From contig JAJUHD010000002.1 of the NCBI GenBank assembly GCA_029268085.1, forward strand, positions 1-59,229: a stretch of 59,229 nucleotides of DNA. Reading direction: 5' to 3'. Positions 7,579 to 16,109 of the stretch are shown piece by piece. Source of the stretch: Bacillota bacterium. GTDB taxonomy: Bacteria > Bacillota > Clostridia > Oscillospirales > Oscillospiraceae. The notes beneath the pieces are model-generated. The model saw only the letters and a program-made list of their open reading frames with translations. It was not told where the DNA came from and made no database searches. The stretch's first letter is position 1; the number at the start of each line of letters is the position of its first letter. The translations under genes and the position numbers were made by a program.

Positions 7579-8484
7579 ATGCAGCCTACAGATTACATTA
7601 TCCCGGTACTCCTCATTATTATCGCGTTCATCATTCTGGTCCGCAATATCCGTGTTGTTCCTCAGGCACAGGCCTTTGTCATTGAGCGCCTCGGCGCTTA
7701 CAGTACTACATGGCATGTGGGCCTGCACTTCAAGATTCCGTTTATCGAGGCTATAGCAAAGAAAGTATCCCTCAAGGAGCAGGTCTATGATTTTCCTCCT
7801 CAGCCCGTCATAACGAAGGACAATGTAACAATACAGATCGATACGGTTCTGTATTTCGAAATCACCGACCCGAAGCTCTATACATATGGCGTAGAAAACC
7901 CGATAAACGCAATTGAAAATCTTACTGCGACGACACTCCGTAATATTATCGGCGATTTGGAGCTCGACGAAACGCTTACGAGCCGCGATGTTATCAATAC
8001 CGAAATGCGCACGATCATAGATGAAGCCACAGACCCGTGGGGAATCAAGGTTAACCGAATCGAGCTGAAAAATATCATTCCTCCGCGTGAAATCCAAGAT
8101 GCGATGGAAAAGCAGATGAAGGCAGAACGTGAGCGCCGTGAAGCGATCCTGCGTGCCGAGGGTGCGAAAAACTCCGCGATCCTCATTGCCGAGGGCGAAA
8201 AGGAAGCGGCGATACTCCGCGCGGATGCACAGAAGCAGACTCAAATACTTAAAGCGGAAGGCGAAGCCGAAGCGATACTGAAAGTTCAGACAGCAACTGC
8301 CGAAGGTATTCGCCGCATAAATGAAAGTGTGCCTACCGAGGCTGTTATAAAGCTTAAAGCGCTCGAGGCGTTTGCTGCCGCGGCAAACGGAAACGCGACA
8401 AAGATCATTATTCCTTCGGAGATACAGGGTATTGCCGGGCTTGCGGCATCCGTCACAGAGATTATGAAAGATTCCTCGAAATAA
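7579..8484 (+). CDS. SPFH/band 7 (stomatin-like) protein
   Basis: 301-residue membrane-anchored SPFH protein of the stomatin/QmcA type. One N-terminal transmembrane helix (about 7-24) is followed by the band 7 domain (about 27-185), then an Ala/Glu-rich coiled coil (about 190-250) that drives oligomerisation in the family. The start has an AGGAAG ribosome-binding site. It pairs with the upstream NfeD gene; such pairs are thought to organise membrane microdomains or regulate membrane proteases. The substrate here is unknown. A strong terminator follows. Confidence 0.9.
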   Translation: MQPTDYIIPVLLIIIAFIILVRNIRVVPQAQAFVIERLGAYSTTWHVGLHFKIPFIEAIAKKVSLKEQVYDFPPQPVITKDNVTIQIDTVLYFEITDPKLYTYGVENPINAIENLTATTLRNIIGDLELDETLTSRDVINTEMRTIIDEATDPWGIKVNRIELKNIIPPREIQDAMEKQMKAERERREAILRAEGAKNSAILIAEGEKEAAILRADAQKQTQILKAEGEAEAILKVQTATAEGIRRINESVPTEAVIKLKALEAFAAAANGNATKIIIPSEIQGIAGLAASVTEIMKDSSK

Positions 8485-8493
8485 AAAGACAAT

Positions 8494-8527
8494 AAAAAAA
8501 CCGTTCGGTGTTCCGAACGGTTTTTTT
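8494..8527. terminator. Bidirectional terminator
   Basis: CCGTTCGG/CCGAACGG stem with loop tgtt, flanked by seven A and seven T. It serves the SPFH gene on the plus strand and the SLH hydrolase gene on the minus strand. Confidence 0.93.
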
Positions 8528-8528
8528 A

Positions 8529-10070
8529 TTATACTGTATGCGATAGCAGATAGGCTTTAATTTTTGCGTATTCGGGGGAGAGAAGATGTATTCCGTCCGA
8601 CATGCAGGCGCTATCCGGCAAAAAGCCGTTATCATTGCAAAGAAGGTCAAAAACGTTAAGATAGTAGGAGCTCTTATCCTTGCAAAGCTGTTTAAGAACA
8701 GCGTTGAAGTCAAGGACATTGTCGCGGTTGACATCCTTCCTGCTCTCGGAACATTTTTGTGAAACCGGAGTGAGCGAGATAATATAAATAACAGCGTTCG
8801 GCTGAATCCTTTTTACTAGGGAAACTATATTGCTCATGCTGTTATAAAACGACTGGCGGGAAGTGTCAGTTGAGCCTATCTCGTTAATTCCAAGCATTAT
8901 GTAAACCTTGCTATATTGCTTCTGCGACAGTGCCTGTTCAAGGGTGCCTGTATCATTTACAGAATTTCCGCTCTCATCAACATGAGTGGTTGGAAGCTTT
9001 AGATCGGAAAGACTGAGGAAATATTTTGCGGTAGCGCCGTTGACAGCGTAGAAATCAGCACCTGTCGGGCCGAAGGAATTCTCCATGCCCCTGACGAGAG
9101 AATGTCCAATGAAGCATGCGTCGGAAAAATAGCTTGTTCCGACGGCGGTCTTCTGCGGAACTTCAGTGCCGAAAATGTAGTTCCCGGCGGAGTCAGATGA
9201 GGACTCTGCGGCCTTTTTGTAGCTTATAGCACCGATGAAGCGCATAAGCATTGTTGCAACCTCCGCACGGGTAGCACTGCCCTTTGGACGGAAGGCTCCG
9301 TCCCCATAGCCGCAAATCACACCGACCCTCTGCAGTGCGGAAACAGCGGTCGTATAGCCGGAAGCTATCGAGGAACTGTCCGAAAAGTATGCTGCGGATA
9401 GGGTCGGATCGAGCTGATAGTTTTTGAAGCCCGCATAATTATAGAGCATTGAACAAATCTCCTCGCGGGTTATGGCACGTTCCGGCGAAAAGGTACCGTC
9501 ACCGGTAGCAGAGGCGATGCCGGAGGAAAAAGCCCACTGCACATATGAATAGTAATACGAAGTATTGGAAACATCCGAAAAGCCGCTTTCGGTCACTTCC
9601 ATCAGGTCGCTTCTGATGTAGCCGAGCATACCTCTATATTTCACATAATACCAGGTGTATGCAGGATCAGAAAGATCAGCTGCCGTACTGATTACCTCGA
9701 CCATAGTACCGCTTTGGAGACAGGTCAAAACGCTTGTGTTTTTTGAAGACGGAGCTGAACGCATATTTACATCCGATTTAGTGACAGTACCGATTTTGCA
9801 GCCTTCGCTAACGGAGGGTGCGCCCCCGTAGCGTCCCAGAACGGTCACAAACATCCCGCGTGTCATCGTGCCGTTCGGAGAAAAGGCCGTCGTACTTGTT
9901 CCGTTAAACATGCCGTTTGATGTTACGAAGCTCACTGCGTTATAAAACCAATCCGTACTGCCGACGTCTGAAAAATCGGCGACCGATGCGGCCGAGGAAT
10001 AAGCAGGGCAGGTGAAAAGAACAACGCATAGAATCAAAACAAAAGAAATTAGTCTTTTTATATTTATCAC
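8529..10070 (-). CDS. SLH-anchored SGNH/GDSL hydrolase with SH3 domain
   Basis: 513-residue secreted surface protein. Signal peptide at about 1-28 (ends AAS). SLH repeat at about 31-85, an SH3-like domain at about 92-158 (VNMRSAPS motif), then two more SLH repeats at about 163-215 and 226-282 (TRAEVATML). The C-terminal half is an SGNH hydrolase: S324 in FIGHS, N396 in GINE, D492 and H495 in DGIH. It would bind secondary cell wall polymer through SLH repeats and deacylate or de-esterify a surface glycan. The substrate is unknown. The GTG start has only a modest ribosome-binding site. It is a single-gene unit flanked by terminators. Confidence 0.88.
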   Translation of the reverse strand: MINIKRLISFVLILCVVLFTCPAYSSAASVADFSDVGSTDWFYNAVSFVTSNGMFNGTSTTAFSPNGTMTRGMFVTVLGRYGGAPSVSEGCKIGTVTKSDVNMRSAPSSKNTSVLTCLQSGTMVEVISTAADLSDPAYTWYYVKYRGMLGYIRSDLMEVTESGFSDVSNTSYYYSYVQWAFSSGIASATGDGTFSPERAITREEICSMLYNYAGFKNYQLDPTLSAAYFSDSSSIASGYTTAVSALQRVGVICGYGDGAFRPKGSATRAEVATMLMRFIGAISYKKAAESSSDSAGNYIFGTEVPQKTAVGTSYFSDACFIGHSLVRGMENSFGPTGADFYAVNGATAKYFLSLSDLKLPTTHVDESGNSVNDTGTLEQALSQKQYSKVYIMLGINEIGSTDTSRQSFYNSMSNIVSLVKRIQPNAVIYIISLTPVSQKCSESRKDVNRDNVLDFNAVLKQLCKDKSSYYLNVFDLLCNDNGFLPDSACMSDGIHLLSPEYAKIKAYLLSHTV

Positions 10071-10141
10071 CTACTTTGTTTGTTAGAATATCAAAATTGT
10101 TTTATTTAGTCAAGAATTGTAATATGTTGTAACAAAATAGC

Positions 10142-10173
10142 AAAAAGCGTACGGCTTTACCGTACGCTTTTTT
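10142..10173. terminator. Terminator between dapB and the SLH hydrolase
   Basis: AAAAAGCGTACGG / CCGTACGCTTTTT, 13-bp stem with a 5-base loop and T-run on either strand. It ends the asd-dapA-dapB transcript on the minus strand. It lies upstream of the SLH hydrolase gene. Confidence 0.85.
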
Positions 10174-10199
10174 GAATATAAGAGTATAAGTTATACAAA

Positions 10200-10973
10200 T
10201 TATAGCTTATTCAAGACGCTTGCCAGAACATCGTTCATGTCGTACATTCCGGGGGCCTTTATACCCGAAAGATATATTGCCGCGGAAATAGCACCGTTTG
10301 CGAAAACGTCTCTTGAATAGGCGGTATGCTTGAACTCGATGACCTCGTCGGTTCCAGCGAAGATGACCTCGTGTTCGCCAACGATTGTTCCGCCTCGGAC
10401 CGATGAGATGCCGATTTCGTTTTTGCCGCGTTTTTGACGGACACAATGGCGGTCATATACATATTCGGAATCGTGGGGGAGGGCGGAAGCAGCGGCATCT
10501 GCAAGCATCAGAGCTGTACCGCTAGGCGCATCAACCTTGGTGCGGTGATGCTTTTCAACTACCTCAACATCGAAGTTATCGCCCAAAACCAGAGCCGCTT
10601 TCTTGATGAGAGCAGTCAAAAGATTGATACCAAGGGACATATTACCTGATCTGAATACAGGAATCACCTTCGATGCGTGCGAAATCTGCACCAATTGTTC
10701 GTCAGAATATCCAGTTGTGCAGATTACGCACGGCATCTTGCGCATTGTGCAATAATTGAGCAGATTGGCAAGCGTTGAAGGGCTGGAAAAATCTATTACG
10801 ACGTCTGCTTCTCCGCCAAATTCCATAGGATCGGCATAAACAGGATAATTTGAAAGCTTAATAGGGTTGATGTCAAAGCCTGCAGCAATTGTGATGTCGT
10901 TTCTTTCGGCGCACAAACGGGTTATAGTCTGTCCCATTCTGCCGTTGCATCCGGAAATTATTATCTTTGGCAT
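10200..10973 (-). CDS. dapB: 4-hydroxy-tetrahydrodipicolinate reductase
   Basis: 257-residue NAD(P)H-dependent reductase of the DAP/lysine pathway, acting on the DapA product. The N-terminal Rossmann motif is GCNGRMGQ. The catalytic signature EKHHRTKVDAPSGTA is complete. Usual length for the family. RBS CGGAGG precedes ATG 10973. It is the last gene of asd-dapA-dapB; the pathway product supplies peptidoglycan precursors and, in spore formers, dipicolinate. A 10-bp hairpin separates it from dapA. Confidence 0.96.
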   Translation of the reverse strand: MPKIIISGCNGRMGQTITRLCAERNDITIAAGFDINPIKLSNYPVYADPMEFGGEADVVIDFSSPSTLANLLNYCTMRKMPCVICTTGYSDEQLVQISHASKVIPVFRSGNMSLGINLLTALIKKAALVLGDNFDVEVVEKHHRTKVDAPSGTALMLADAAASALPHDSEYVYDRHCVRQKRGKNEIGISSVRGGTIVGEHEVIFAGTDEVIEFKHTAYSRDVFANGAISAAIYLSGIKAPGMYDMNDVLASVLNKL

Positions 10974-11007
10974 AAGGTTCCTCCGTTTATTTGTTTATAA
11001 CTAACCG

Positions 11008-11033
11008 TAAGGGGCGAACAAAGTCGCCCCTTA
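11008..11033 (-). promoter_or_regulatory. Hairpin between dapA and dapB
   Basis: TAAGGGGCGA / TCGCCCCTTA, 10-bp perfect stem with a 6-base loop. No T-run follows on the minus strand, so it is more likely an RNA-processing or partial-termination element than a full terminator. Confidence 0.55.
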
Positions 11034-11047
11034 GTGTTTTCTATGTT

Positions 11048-11938
11048 TTATTTCAGCTCAATTCCTACACCTGTAAGACTTTTCTTGAGCTTTTCAAGAT
11101 TTTCCGAAGCCATATCCACAAGCGGCAGACGGAGATTCCCGACGTCCATGCCCATAAGATTCATCGCAGTCTTAACAGGAATGGGATTAACTTCGATGAA
11201 GAGCTTTTCAAAGAGATCCGCATATTTAAAGTAGAGCTTTGTCGCAGAGTCAAAATCCTTGTCAAGGCATAGCCTACAGAGCTCCGTTACCACCTCGGGA
11301 ACGATGTTTGATGCGACGGAGATGACGCCCAACGCGCCCATCGACATCATCGGAACCGTGTTGTCATCGTTTCCGCTCCAGACGAAAAGGTCGTCACCGC
11401 AGAGCGCACGGGTGCGGGCGAACAGGCTGAAATCACCGGACGCTTCCTTGATGCCGTTGATGTTGGGGTGCTTTGAAAGAGTCTTGTAGGTTTCTGCAGC
11501 TATGCCGATGCCCGTTCTGCTAGGTACGTTATAAAGGATCATTGGTATATCGACGCGGTCCGCGACGGTCGTAAAGTGCTGGACAAGCCCGCGCTGGGTA
11601 GTTTTGTTGTAATAAGGGGTGACCATAAGTATGCCGTCAGCGCCGGATTTCTTTGCGCTCTCGGCAAGGCGGACGCTCGTCATAGTATCGTTGGAGCCGA
11701 CACCGGCGACGACCTTCATACGGCCCGCATTCTTCTTGACGCAGAATTCAACGAGTTCCTCGTGCTCGGCGATGGGCTGGGTCGCGTTTTCGCCTGTTGT
11801 ACCGCAGACGATAATTGCTGAAATACCGCCTTTATACTGAAAATCAATAAGTTCTGCCATTTTATCATAGTCGATTGTGTTTCCTCGGAACGGGGTAACG
11901 ATTGCCGTTGCAGCGCCTGTAAAAATAGGTGTTTTCAT
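11048..11938 (-). CDS. dapA: 4-hydroxy-tetrahydrodipicolinate synthase
   Basis: 296-residue aldolase-type TIM barrel that condenses pyruvate with aspartate semialdehyde. Seen: GTTGE near residue 47 (substrate-binding), YNVPSRTG with the catalytic Tyr, and GIKEASGD with the Schiff-base Lys. RBS AAGGAGG before ATG 11938. It is 11 bases downstream of asd, clearly one operon. No lysine riboswitch was recognised upstream of the operon. Confidence 0.96.
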   Translation of the reverse strand: MKTPIFTGAATAIVTPFRGNTIDYDKMAELIDFQYKGGISAIIVCGTTGENATQPIAEHEELVEFCVKKNAGRMKVVAGVGSNDTMTSVRLAESAKKSGADGILMVTPYYNKTTQRGLVQHFTTVADRVDIPMILYNVPSRTGIGIAAETYKTLSKHPNINGIKEASGDFSLFARTRALCGDDLFVWSGNDDNTVPMMSMGALGVISVASNIVPEVVTELCRLCLDKDFDSATKLYFKYADLFEKLFIEVNPIPVKTAMNLMGMDVGNLRLPLVDMASENLEKLKKSLTGVGIELK

Positions 11939-11949
11939 GCGAAACCTCC

Positions 11950-13050
11950 TTAACTTACTAAATGGCTTGCTTCTATGTAGCCCTCAGCGCAAAGTAATTC
12001 AGCCAGTAATACAGCGCCTCCCGCTGCTCCTCTGAGCGTGTTGTGGGAGAGACATACAAATTTATAATCGTACTGCGTATCCTCGCGCAGACGACCAACC
12101 GAGATCGCCATACCATTTTCGAGATTCCGGTCCAGTCTTGTCTGCGGACGATTGTCCTCTGTGAAATAATGCAGGAACTGTTTCGGCGCGGTGGGAAGAT
12201 TAAGCTCCTGGGCGCGTCCTTTGAAGTTTGCCCATCTATCGATAATTTCTTCCTTAGAGGGCTTTTTGTCGAAGCTCACGAATACTGCGGCCATATGTCC
12301 GTCCGAGCACGCGACGCGCAGGCACTGAGATGTAATTGAGGGCTTCGTTGCCGCAATAATAGCGCCGTTTTCAATCTTTCCCCAGATCTTCAGCGGTTCG
12401 CGCTCCGACTTTTCCTCTTCGCCGCCTATATATGGGATGCAGTTATCAACCATTTCGGGCCAGCGCTCAAAGGTTTTGCCCGCTCCGGAGATTGCCTGAT
12501 AGGTGCAGGCAAGCACGGACTTGATGCCGAACTCCTCACGAAGGGGATGGAGGGCGGGGACATAGCTTTGAATTGAGCAGTTAGATTTTGCAGCTATAAA
12601 GCCGCGCTTTGTGCCGAGACGCTTTCGCTGATTCTCAATAACCTTTATGTGTTCGGGGTTGATTTCAGGGATGACCATGGGAACGTCGGGCGTCCAGCGG
12701 TTAGCGCTGTTGTTGGATACGACAGGGCACTCACGTTTTGCGTAGGCCTCCTCCATTGCGATAATATCAGGCTTTTTCATGTCGACCGCAGAGAAAACAA
12801 AATCGACATCGGAGACTATCTCGTCCATATCCGCCAAAGCATCCTTAACGATCAGCTTCTTTGCGCATTCCGGAATTGGAGCATCCATCGCCCAGCGGCC
12901 CAATACTGCTTCCTCATAGGTTTTGCCTGCGCTGCGGGAGCTTGCAGCAATTGCTGTCAACTCGAACCACGGGTGCTCCGCGATGAGCAGAACATAGCGC
13001 TGCCCGACCATTCCGGTCCCTCCGACGATTCCGACTTTGTACTTTTTCAT
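11950..13050 (-). CDS. asd: Aspartate-semialdehyde dehydrogenase (archaeal/fungal type)
   Basis: 366-residue NADP-dependent enzyme making aspartate semialdehyde from aspartyl phosphate. N-terminal GGTGMVGQR binds nucleotide; SNCSIQ carries the active-site Cys; AISGAGK follows. The sequence style (SNNSANRW, VPMVIPEINPEH) is that of the archaeal/fungal class rather than the classic Gram-negative class, and the length agrees. RBS AAGGAGG before ATG 13050. First gene of asd-dapA-dapB. The 289-bp region to the divergent spoIID-like gene must hold its promoter, but I see no convincing -35/-10 pair on this strand. Confidence 0.93.
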   Translation of the reverse strand: MKKYKVGIVGGTGMVGQRYVLLIAEHPWFELTAIAASSRSAGKTYEEAVLGRWAMDAPIPECAKKLIVKDALADMDEIVSDVDFVFSAVDMKKPDIIAMEEAYAKRECPVVSNNSANRWTPDVPMVIPEINPEHIKVIENQRKRLGTKRGFIAAKSNCSIQSYVPALHPLREEFGIKSVLACTYQAISGAGKTFERWPEMVDNCIPYIGGEEEKSEREPLKIWGKIENGAIIAATKPSITSQCLRVACSDGHMAAVFVSFDKKPSKEEIIDRWANFKGRAQELNLPTAPKQFLHYFTEDNRPQTRLDRNLENGMAISVGRLREDTQYDYKFVCLSHNTLRGAAGGAVLLAELLCAEGYIEASHLVS

Positions 13051-13168
13051 AAGGATTGCCCTCCTTCTGTGAGGCTAAGGAAAGTGAGACAAGCTCCGTT
13101 TTCCCCACCTTTTACAATATATTCGTACGGCTCCTGAATAATGCGGAACCAAAAATTTGTCGTAATGC

Positions 13169-13198
13169 TTGATTAAAGGGCTAGGTATGTAATATAAT
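13169..13198 (+). promoter_or_regulatory. Promoter of the SpoIID-domain gene
   Basis: TTGATT (13169-13174) and TATAAT (13193-13198), 18 bases apart, about 140 bases upstream of the start codon. Reads as a vegetative-type promoter. Confidence 0.6.
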
Positions 13199-13339
13199 GA
13201 CTAAAAGACTTTCTGACATTTATGTAAACATTATTTGTAAAATCCTATCACAGTTACTAGGCCGCGTCAATAAATGTTCGCCATGAAAATTATTCTCACA
13301 GACTCCGGTTTTTTGTCACTTTAGCGAAAGGAAGTACAT

Positions 13340-15010
13340 ATGAAGCTTAATAAGAGTATTTTTCTGTCATTTCTGCTTGCAGCCGCGCTTTGCTTTTCGG
13401 TGCTTTGCACAGGTGAGCATGCGTCAGCCGCAAGCTCAATATATGTCAACGACTCGCAGAATGTTCTGTCAGGTGATCTGAGCTCCGCATATGTTGTGGG
13501 AGATAAGGGTACAGTATCGGTTACAGGAGGCGCATATGCCATCACGGGCAGCGGAGTCGAGCAGATCGGGCAGACGGCAGCGCCGAACATACCGAGCGGC
13601 GATCCGGACGGGACTACGGTTAGCGTTTCTCAGCAGACGGTCCGCGTCGGTCTCTATTATTACTACAGCAGCTCGCGCAATACGGCGCTTTCTTCTGCGA
13701 GCCTTGAGAACAAGGCCGGAAGCGGTTACCAGTTTGGCTACTATGATTCTTCCCGAACGTTCATTGCGCTTGGCAGCACGGATGTGACTACGCTGACCAT
13801 GGTACCGAATGTAAATACCGCAGTCAATGGGGGGACTGTTGGCTGCTACCATATAAAACTTCCGAATGCTTATGCCGATTTCGGTTCGGCAAAGTACGCG
13901 GCCTCGCAGTATTCTGAAGGTTTTCCGGCATACATAAACGGTACATATTACGCTATGATAGGCAATTATCAGTCGGCGGCGGAAACAAACAATGCGAGAA
14001 CCAGCATGGGTATAGCGGGTGAGATATTCACAGGCAGCAGCCGGTGTGTCGCGGTGACGAAAACGGGAACCACAAAGATTCTTTTCGAGTTTGACTGCGG
14101 CACGAACGCGAATCTTGCTGTGCATCCTGTCAATAATTCGGGCAAGGCCATAACCTGGTTCAAGGGCTACGCCTATTACGGAGACTTTGAGTATTTCCGT
14201 TATACCAGCGATAAGCTTACTGTTATCAACATAGTAAATATCGAGGATTACGTCAAGGGCGTAATTCCGTATGAAATGAGTTCTTCGTTCCCGCTTGAGG
14301 CCCTGAAAGCCCAGGCCCTCTGCGCAAGGTCGTATTTCGCAACGAATGTGGGCAGGTATTCAGCCTATGGCTTTGACCTGACGGCCGATACATACTCTCA
14401 GGTGTACCGAGGAACCAACTCGGCGAACTCCACCACCGATGCCGCAGTCGATGCGACACAGGGCGAATATGTGACGTATAACGGAGCTGTTTGTTCCACG
14501 CTCTATTTCTCGTCCGACGGCGGAGGAACGGAGGACAGCGAAAATGTCTTTACTACGGCTTATCCATATCTGCGAGGAGTATTAGATCCCTTCGAGAATG
14601 ATATTACTCAGTCACAAACCTCCTATAAAAGCTGGAGCTATGAATTCACGGGCGCGCAGCTTGCCTCAAAGCTCGCATCAAGCGGCTACAGCGGCGGTGC
14701 TGTTGTAAGTGTCACGCCGGAATACTCCGATACTAACAATGTGATCAAAATAACCTTTGCCGACGCAAACGGAGTCTCAAAGACGCTCACAAAAACGAGC
14801 TGTTATTCGGCCTTAGGTCTTCCAAGTATTCACTATACGGTCACGCAGTCCGCGACAGGTTTTGTTATAAACGGCGGCGGCTGGGGACACAATGTGGGTA
14901 TGAGCCAATGGGGCGCGTATTCAATGGCGAAAAACTACGGTCTGAACTATCGGCAGATAATAAGATACTATTTCACAGGCGTTAATATATCACAGGGAAT
15001 CGTGGCGTGA
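13340..15010 (+). CDS. SpoIID/LytB domain secreted protein
   Basis: 556-residue exported protein. Signal peptide at about 1-31 (ends ASAAS). The first 290 residues are low-complexity, Ser/Thr/Tyr-rich and not assignable. The SpoIID/LytB domain runs from about 300 (VNIEDYVKGVIPYEM) to 550, with AQALCARSYF and the C-terminal GWGHNVGMSQWGA. SpoIID enzymes are lytic transglycosylases acting on denuded glycan during engulfment; LytB-type relatives stimulate vegetative autolysins. Because it has a cleavable signal peptide and a long N-terminal region, it may be a vegetative relative rather than SpoIID itself. RBS AAAGGAAG. Confidence 0.85.
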   Translation: MKLNKSIFLSFLLAAALCFSVLCTGEHASAASSIYVNDSQNVLSGDLSSAYVVGDKGTVSVTGGAYAITGSGVEQIGQTAAPNIPSGDPDGTTVSVSQQTVRVGLYYYYSSSRNTALSSASLENKAGSGYQFGYYDSSRTFIALGSTDVTTLTMVPNVNTAVNGGTVGCYHIKLPNAYADFGSAKYAASQYSEGFPAYINGTYYAMIGNYQSAAETNNARTSMGIAGEIFTGSSRCVAVTKTGTTKILFEFDCGTNANLAVHPVNNSGKAITWFKGYAYYGDFEYFRYTSDKLTVINIVNIEDYVKGVIPYEMSSSFPLEALKAQALCARSYFATNVGRYSAYGFDLTADTYSQVYRGTNSANSTTDAAVDATQGEYVTYNGAVCSTLYFSSDGGGTEDSENVFTTAYPYLRGVLDPFENDITQSQTSYKSWSYEFTGAQLASKLASSGYSGGAVVSVTPEYSDTNNVIKITFADANGVSKTLTKTSCYSALGLPSIHYTVTQSATGFVINGGGWGHNVGMSQWGAYSMAKNYGLNYRQIIRYYFTGVNISQGIVA

Positions 15011-15024
15011 GAAAATCACGCCAC
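15002..15024 (+). terminator. Hairpin at the end of the SpoIID-domain gene
   Basis: GTGGCGTGA / TCACGCCAC with loop GAAAA; it overlaps the stop codon and lacks a T-run. It may be a weak terminator or a stabilising 3' hairpin. Confidence 0.4.
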
Positions 15025-15066
15025 TTCCTATCATTGCTTTAAACACACGGGAGCCTATATTTATAT

Positions 15067-16089
15067 ATGAAAACATCGGATTTTAACTACTATCTTCCGG
15101 AGGAACTCATTGCCCAGACGCCGCTTGAGAGGCGGGATGCTTCGCGTCTGCTACATCTGGACAGGGTTACGGGAGAAGTTGAGCACAGGCATTTTTATGA
15201 CCTGCCCGACTATCTGCACAGGGGCGACTGTCTTGTTCTGAACGACTCGCGCGTCCTTCCCGCGAGACTTATCGGCAGGCGGGAGACGGGCGGAGTTATT
15301 GAAGTAGTCCTTTTGCGCGATCTGGGAGGCGGGGTATGGGAGTGTCTTACGCGCCCGGGAAGAAAGACCAAGCCCGGAATCCGCCTTATATTCGGCGAGG
15401 GCGAGCTCACGGCGACCGTTACCGATTCCGCCGAGGGTGGAAACAAGCTGCTGCAATTCCACTATGAGGGCATTTTTCTGGAGGTTCTTGAGCGTCTCGG
15501 AAAGATGCCGCTGCCGCCGTATATAAAGACAGAGCTGGAGGACAGGGAACGCTACCAGACGGTTTATTCGCGCGAGATTGGCTCGGCCGCAGCTCCGACG
15601 GCGGGTTTGCATTTCACTGAGGAGCTTATCGACAGGATTGGAAAAAAGGGAGTAAAAATCTGCTATCTCACCCTGCATGTCGGACTGGGTACCTTCCGCC
15701 CCGTAAAATGCGAGAATATTGAAAATCACGAGATGCACTCAGAGTTCTGCATCATACCTGCCGAAACGGCGAAAACCGTTACGGAAACAAAACGGAGCGG
15801 CGGGCGCGTTGTAGCTGTCGGCACCACATCCTGCAGAACGCTGGAGAGCTTTGCCAAAGAAGACGGAACGCTTGAGGAAGGCTCTGGCTGGACGGATATT
15901 TTCATCTATCCCGGCTACAGGTTCAAATGTATGGATGCGCTGGTCACAAACTTTCATCTGCCGGAGAGCACGCTTGTGATGCTTGTTTCGGCCTTTGCGG
16001 GAAGGGAACACGTCCTCTCCGCTTATGCCAAGGCCGTTGAAGAGAGATATCGCTTTTTTTCATTTGGCGACGCGATGTTTATCGAATAA
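15067..16089 (+). CDS. queA: S-adenosylmethionine:tRNA ribosyltransferase-isomerase
   Basis: 340-residue QueA, which transfers the ribosyl part of SAM to preQ1 in tRNA to form epoxyqueuosine. The N-terminus (YYLPEELIAQTPLERRD) and the internal LNDSRVLPARL and SAAAPTAGLHFT motifs are diagnostic. Usual length. It is followed after 20 bases by tgt, giving the queuosine-insertion pair. Start ATG 15067 has only a distant GGGAG. Confidence 0.96.
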   Translation: MKTSDFNYYLPEELIAQTPLERRDASRLLHLDRVTGEVEHRHFYDLPDYLHRGDCLVLNDSRVLPARLIGRRETGGVIEVVLLRDLGGGVWECLTRPGRKTKPGIRLIFGEGELTATVTDSAEGGNKLLQFHYEGIFLEVLERLGKMPLPPYIKTELEDRERYQTVYSREIGSAAAPTAGLHFTEELIDRIGKKGVKICYLTLHVGLGTFRPVKCENIENHEMHSEFCIIPAETAKTVTETKRSGGRVVAVGTTSCRTLESFAKEDGTLEEGSGWTDIFIYPGYRFKCMDALVTNFHLPESTLVMLVSAFAGREHVLSAYAKAVEERYRFFSFGDAMFIE

Positions 16090-16109
16090 AGAACGTTAGG
16101 AGAATCTTG

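Noticed and set aside
13051..13339. Possible lysine riboswitch or T-box upstream of asd-dapA-dapB
   Set aside because: No L-box core, T-box motif (AGGGTGGTACCGCG type) or terminator/antiterminator pair is seen; the leader is short.
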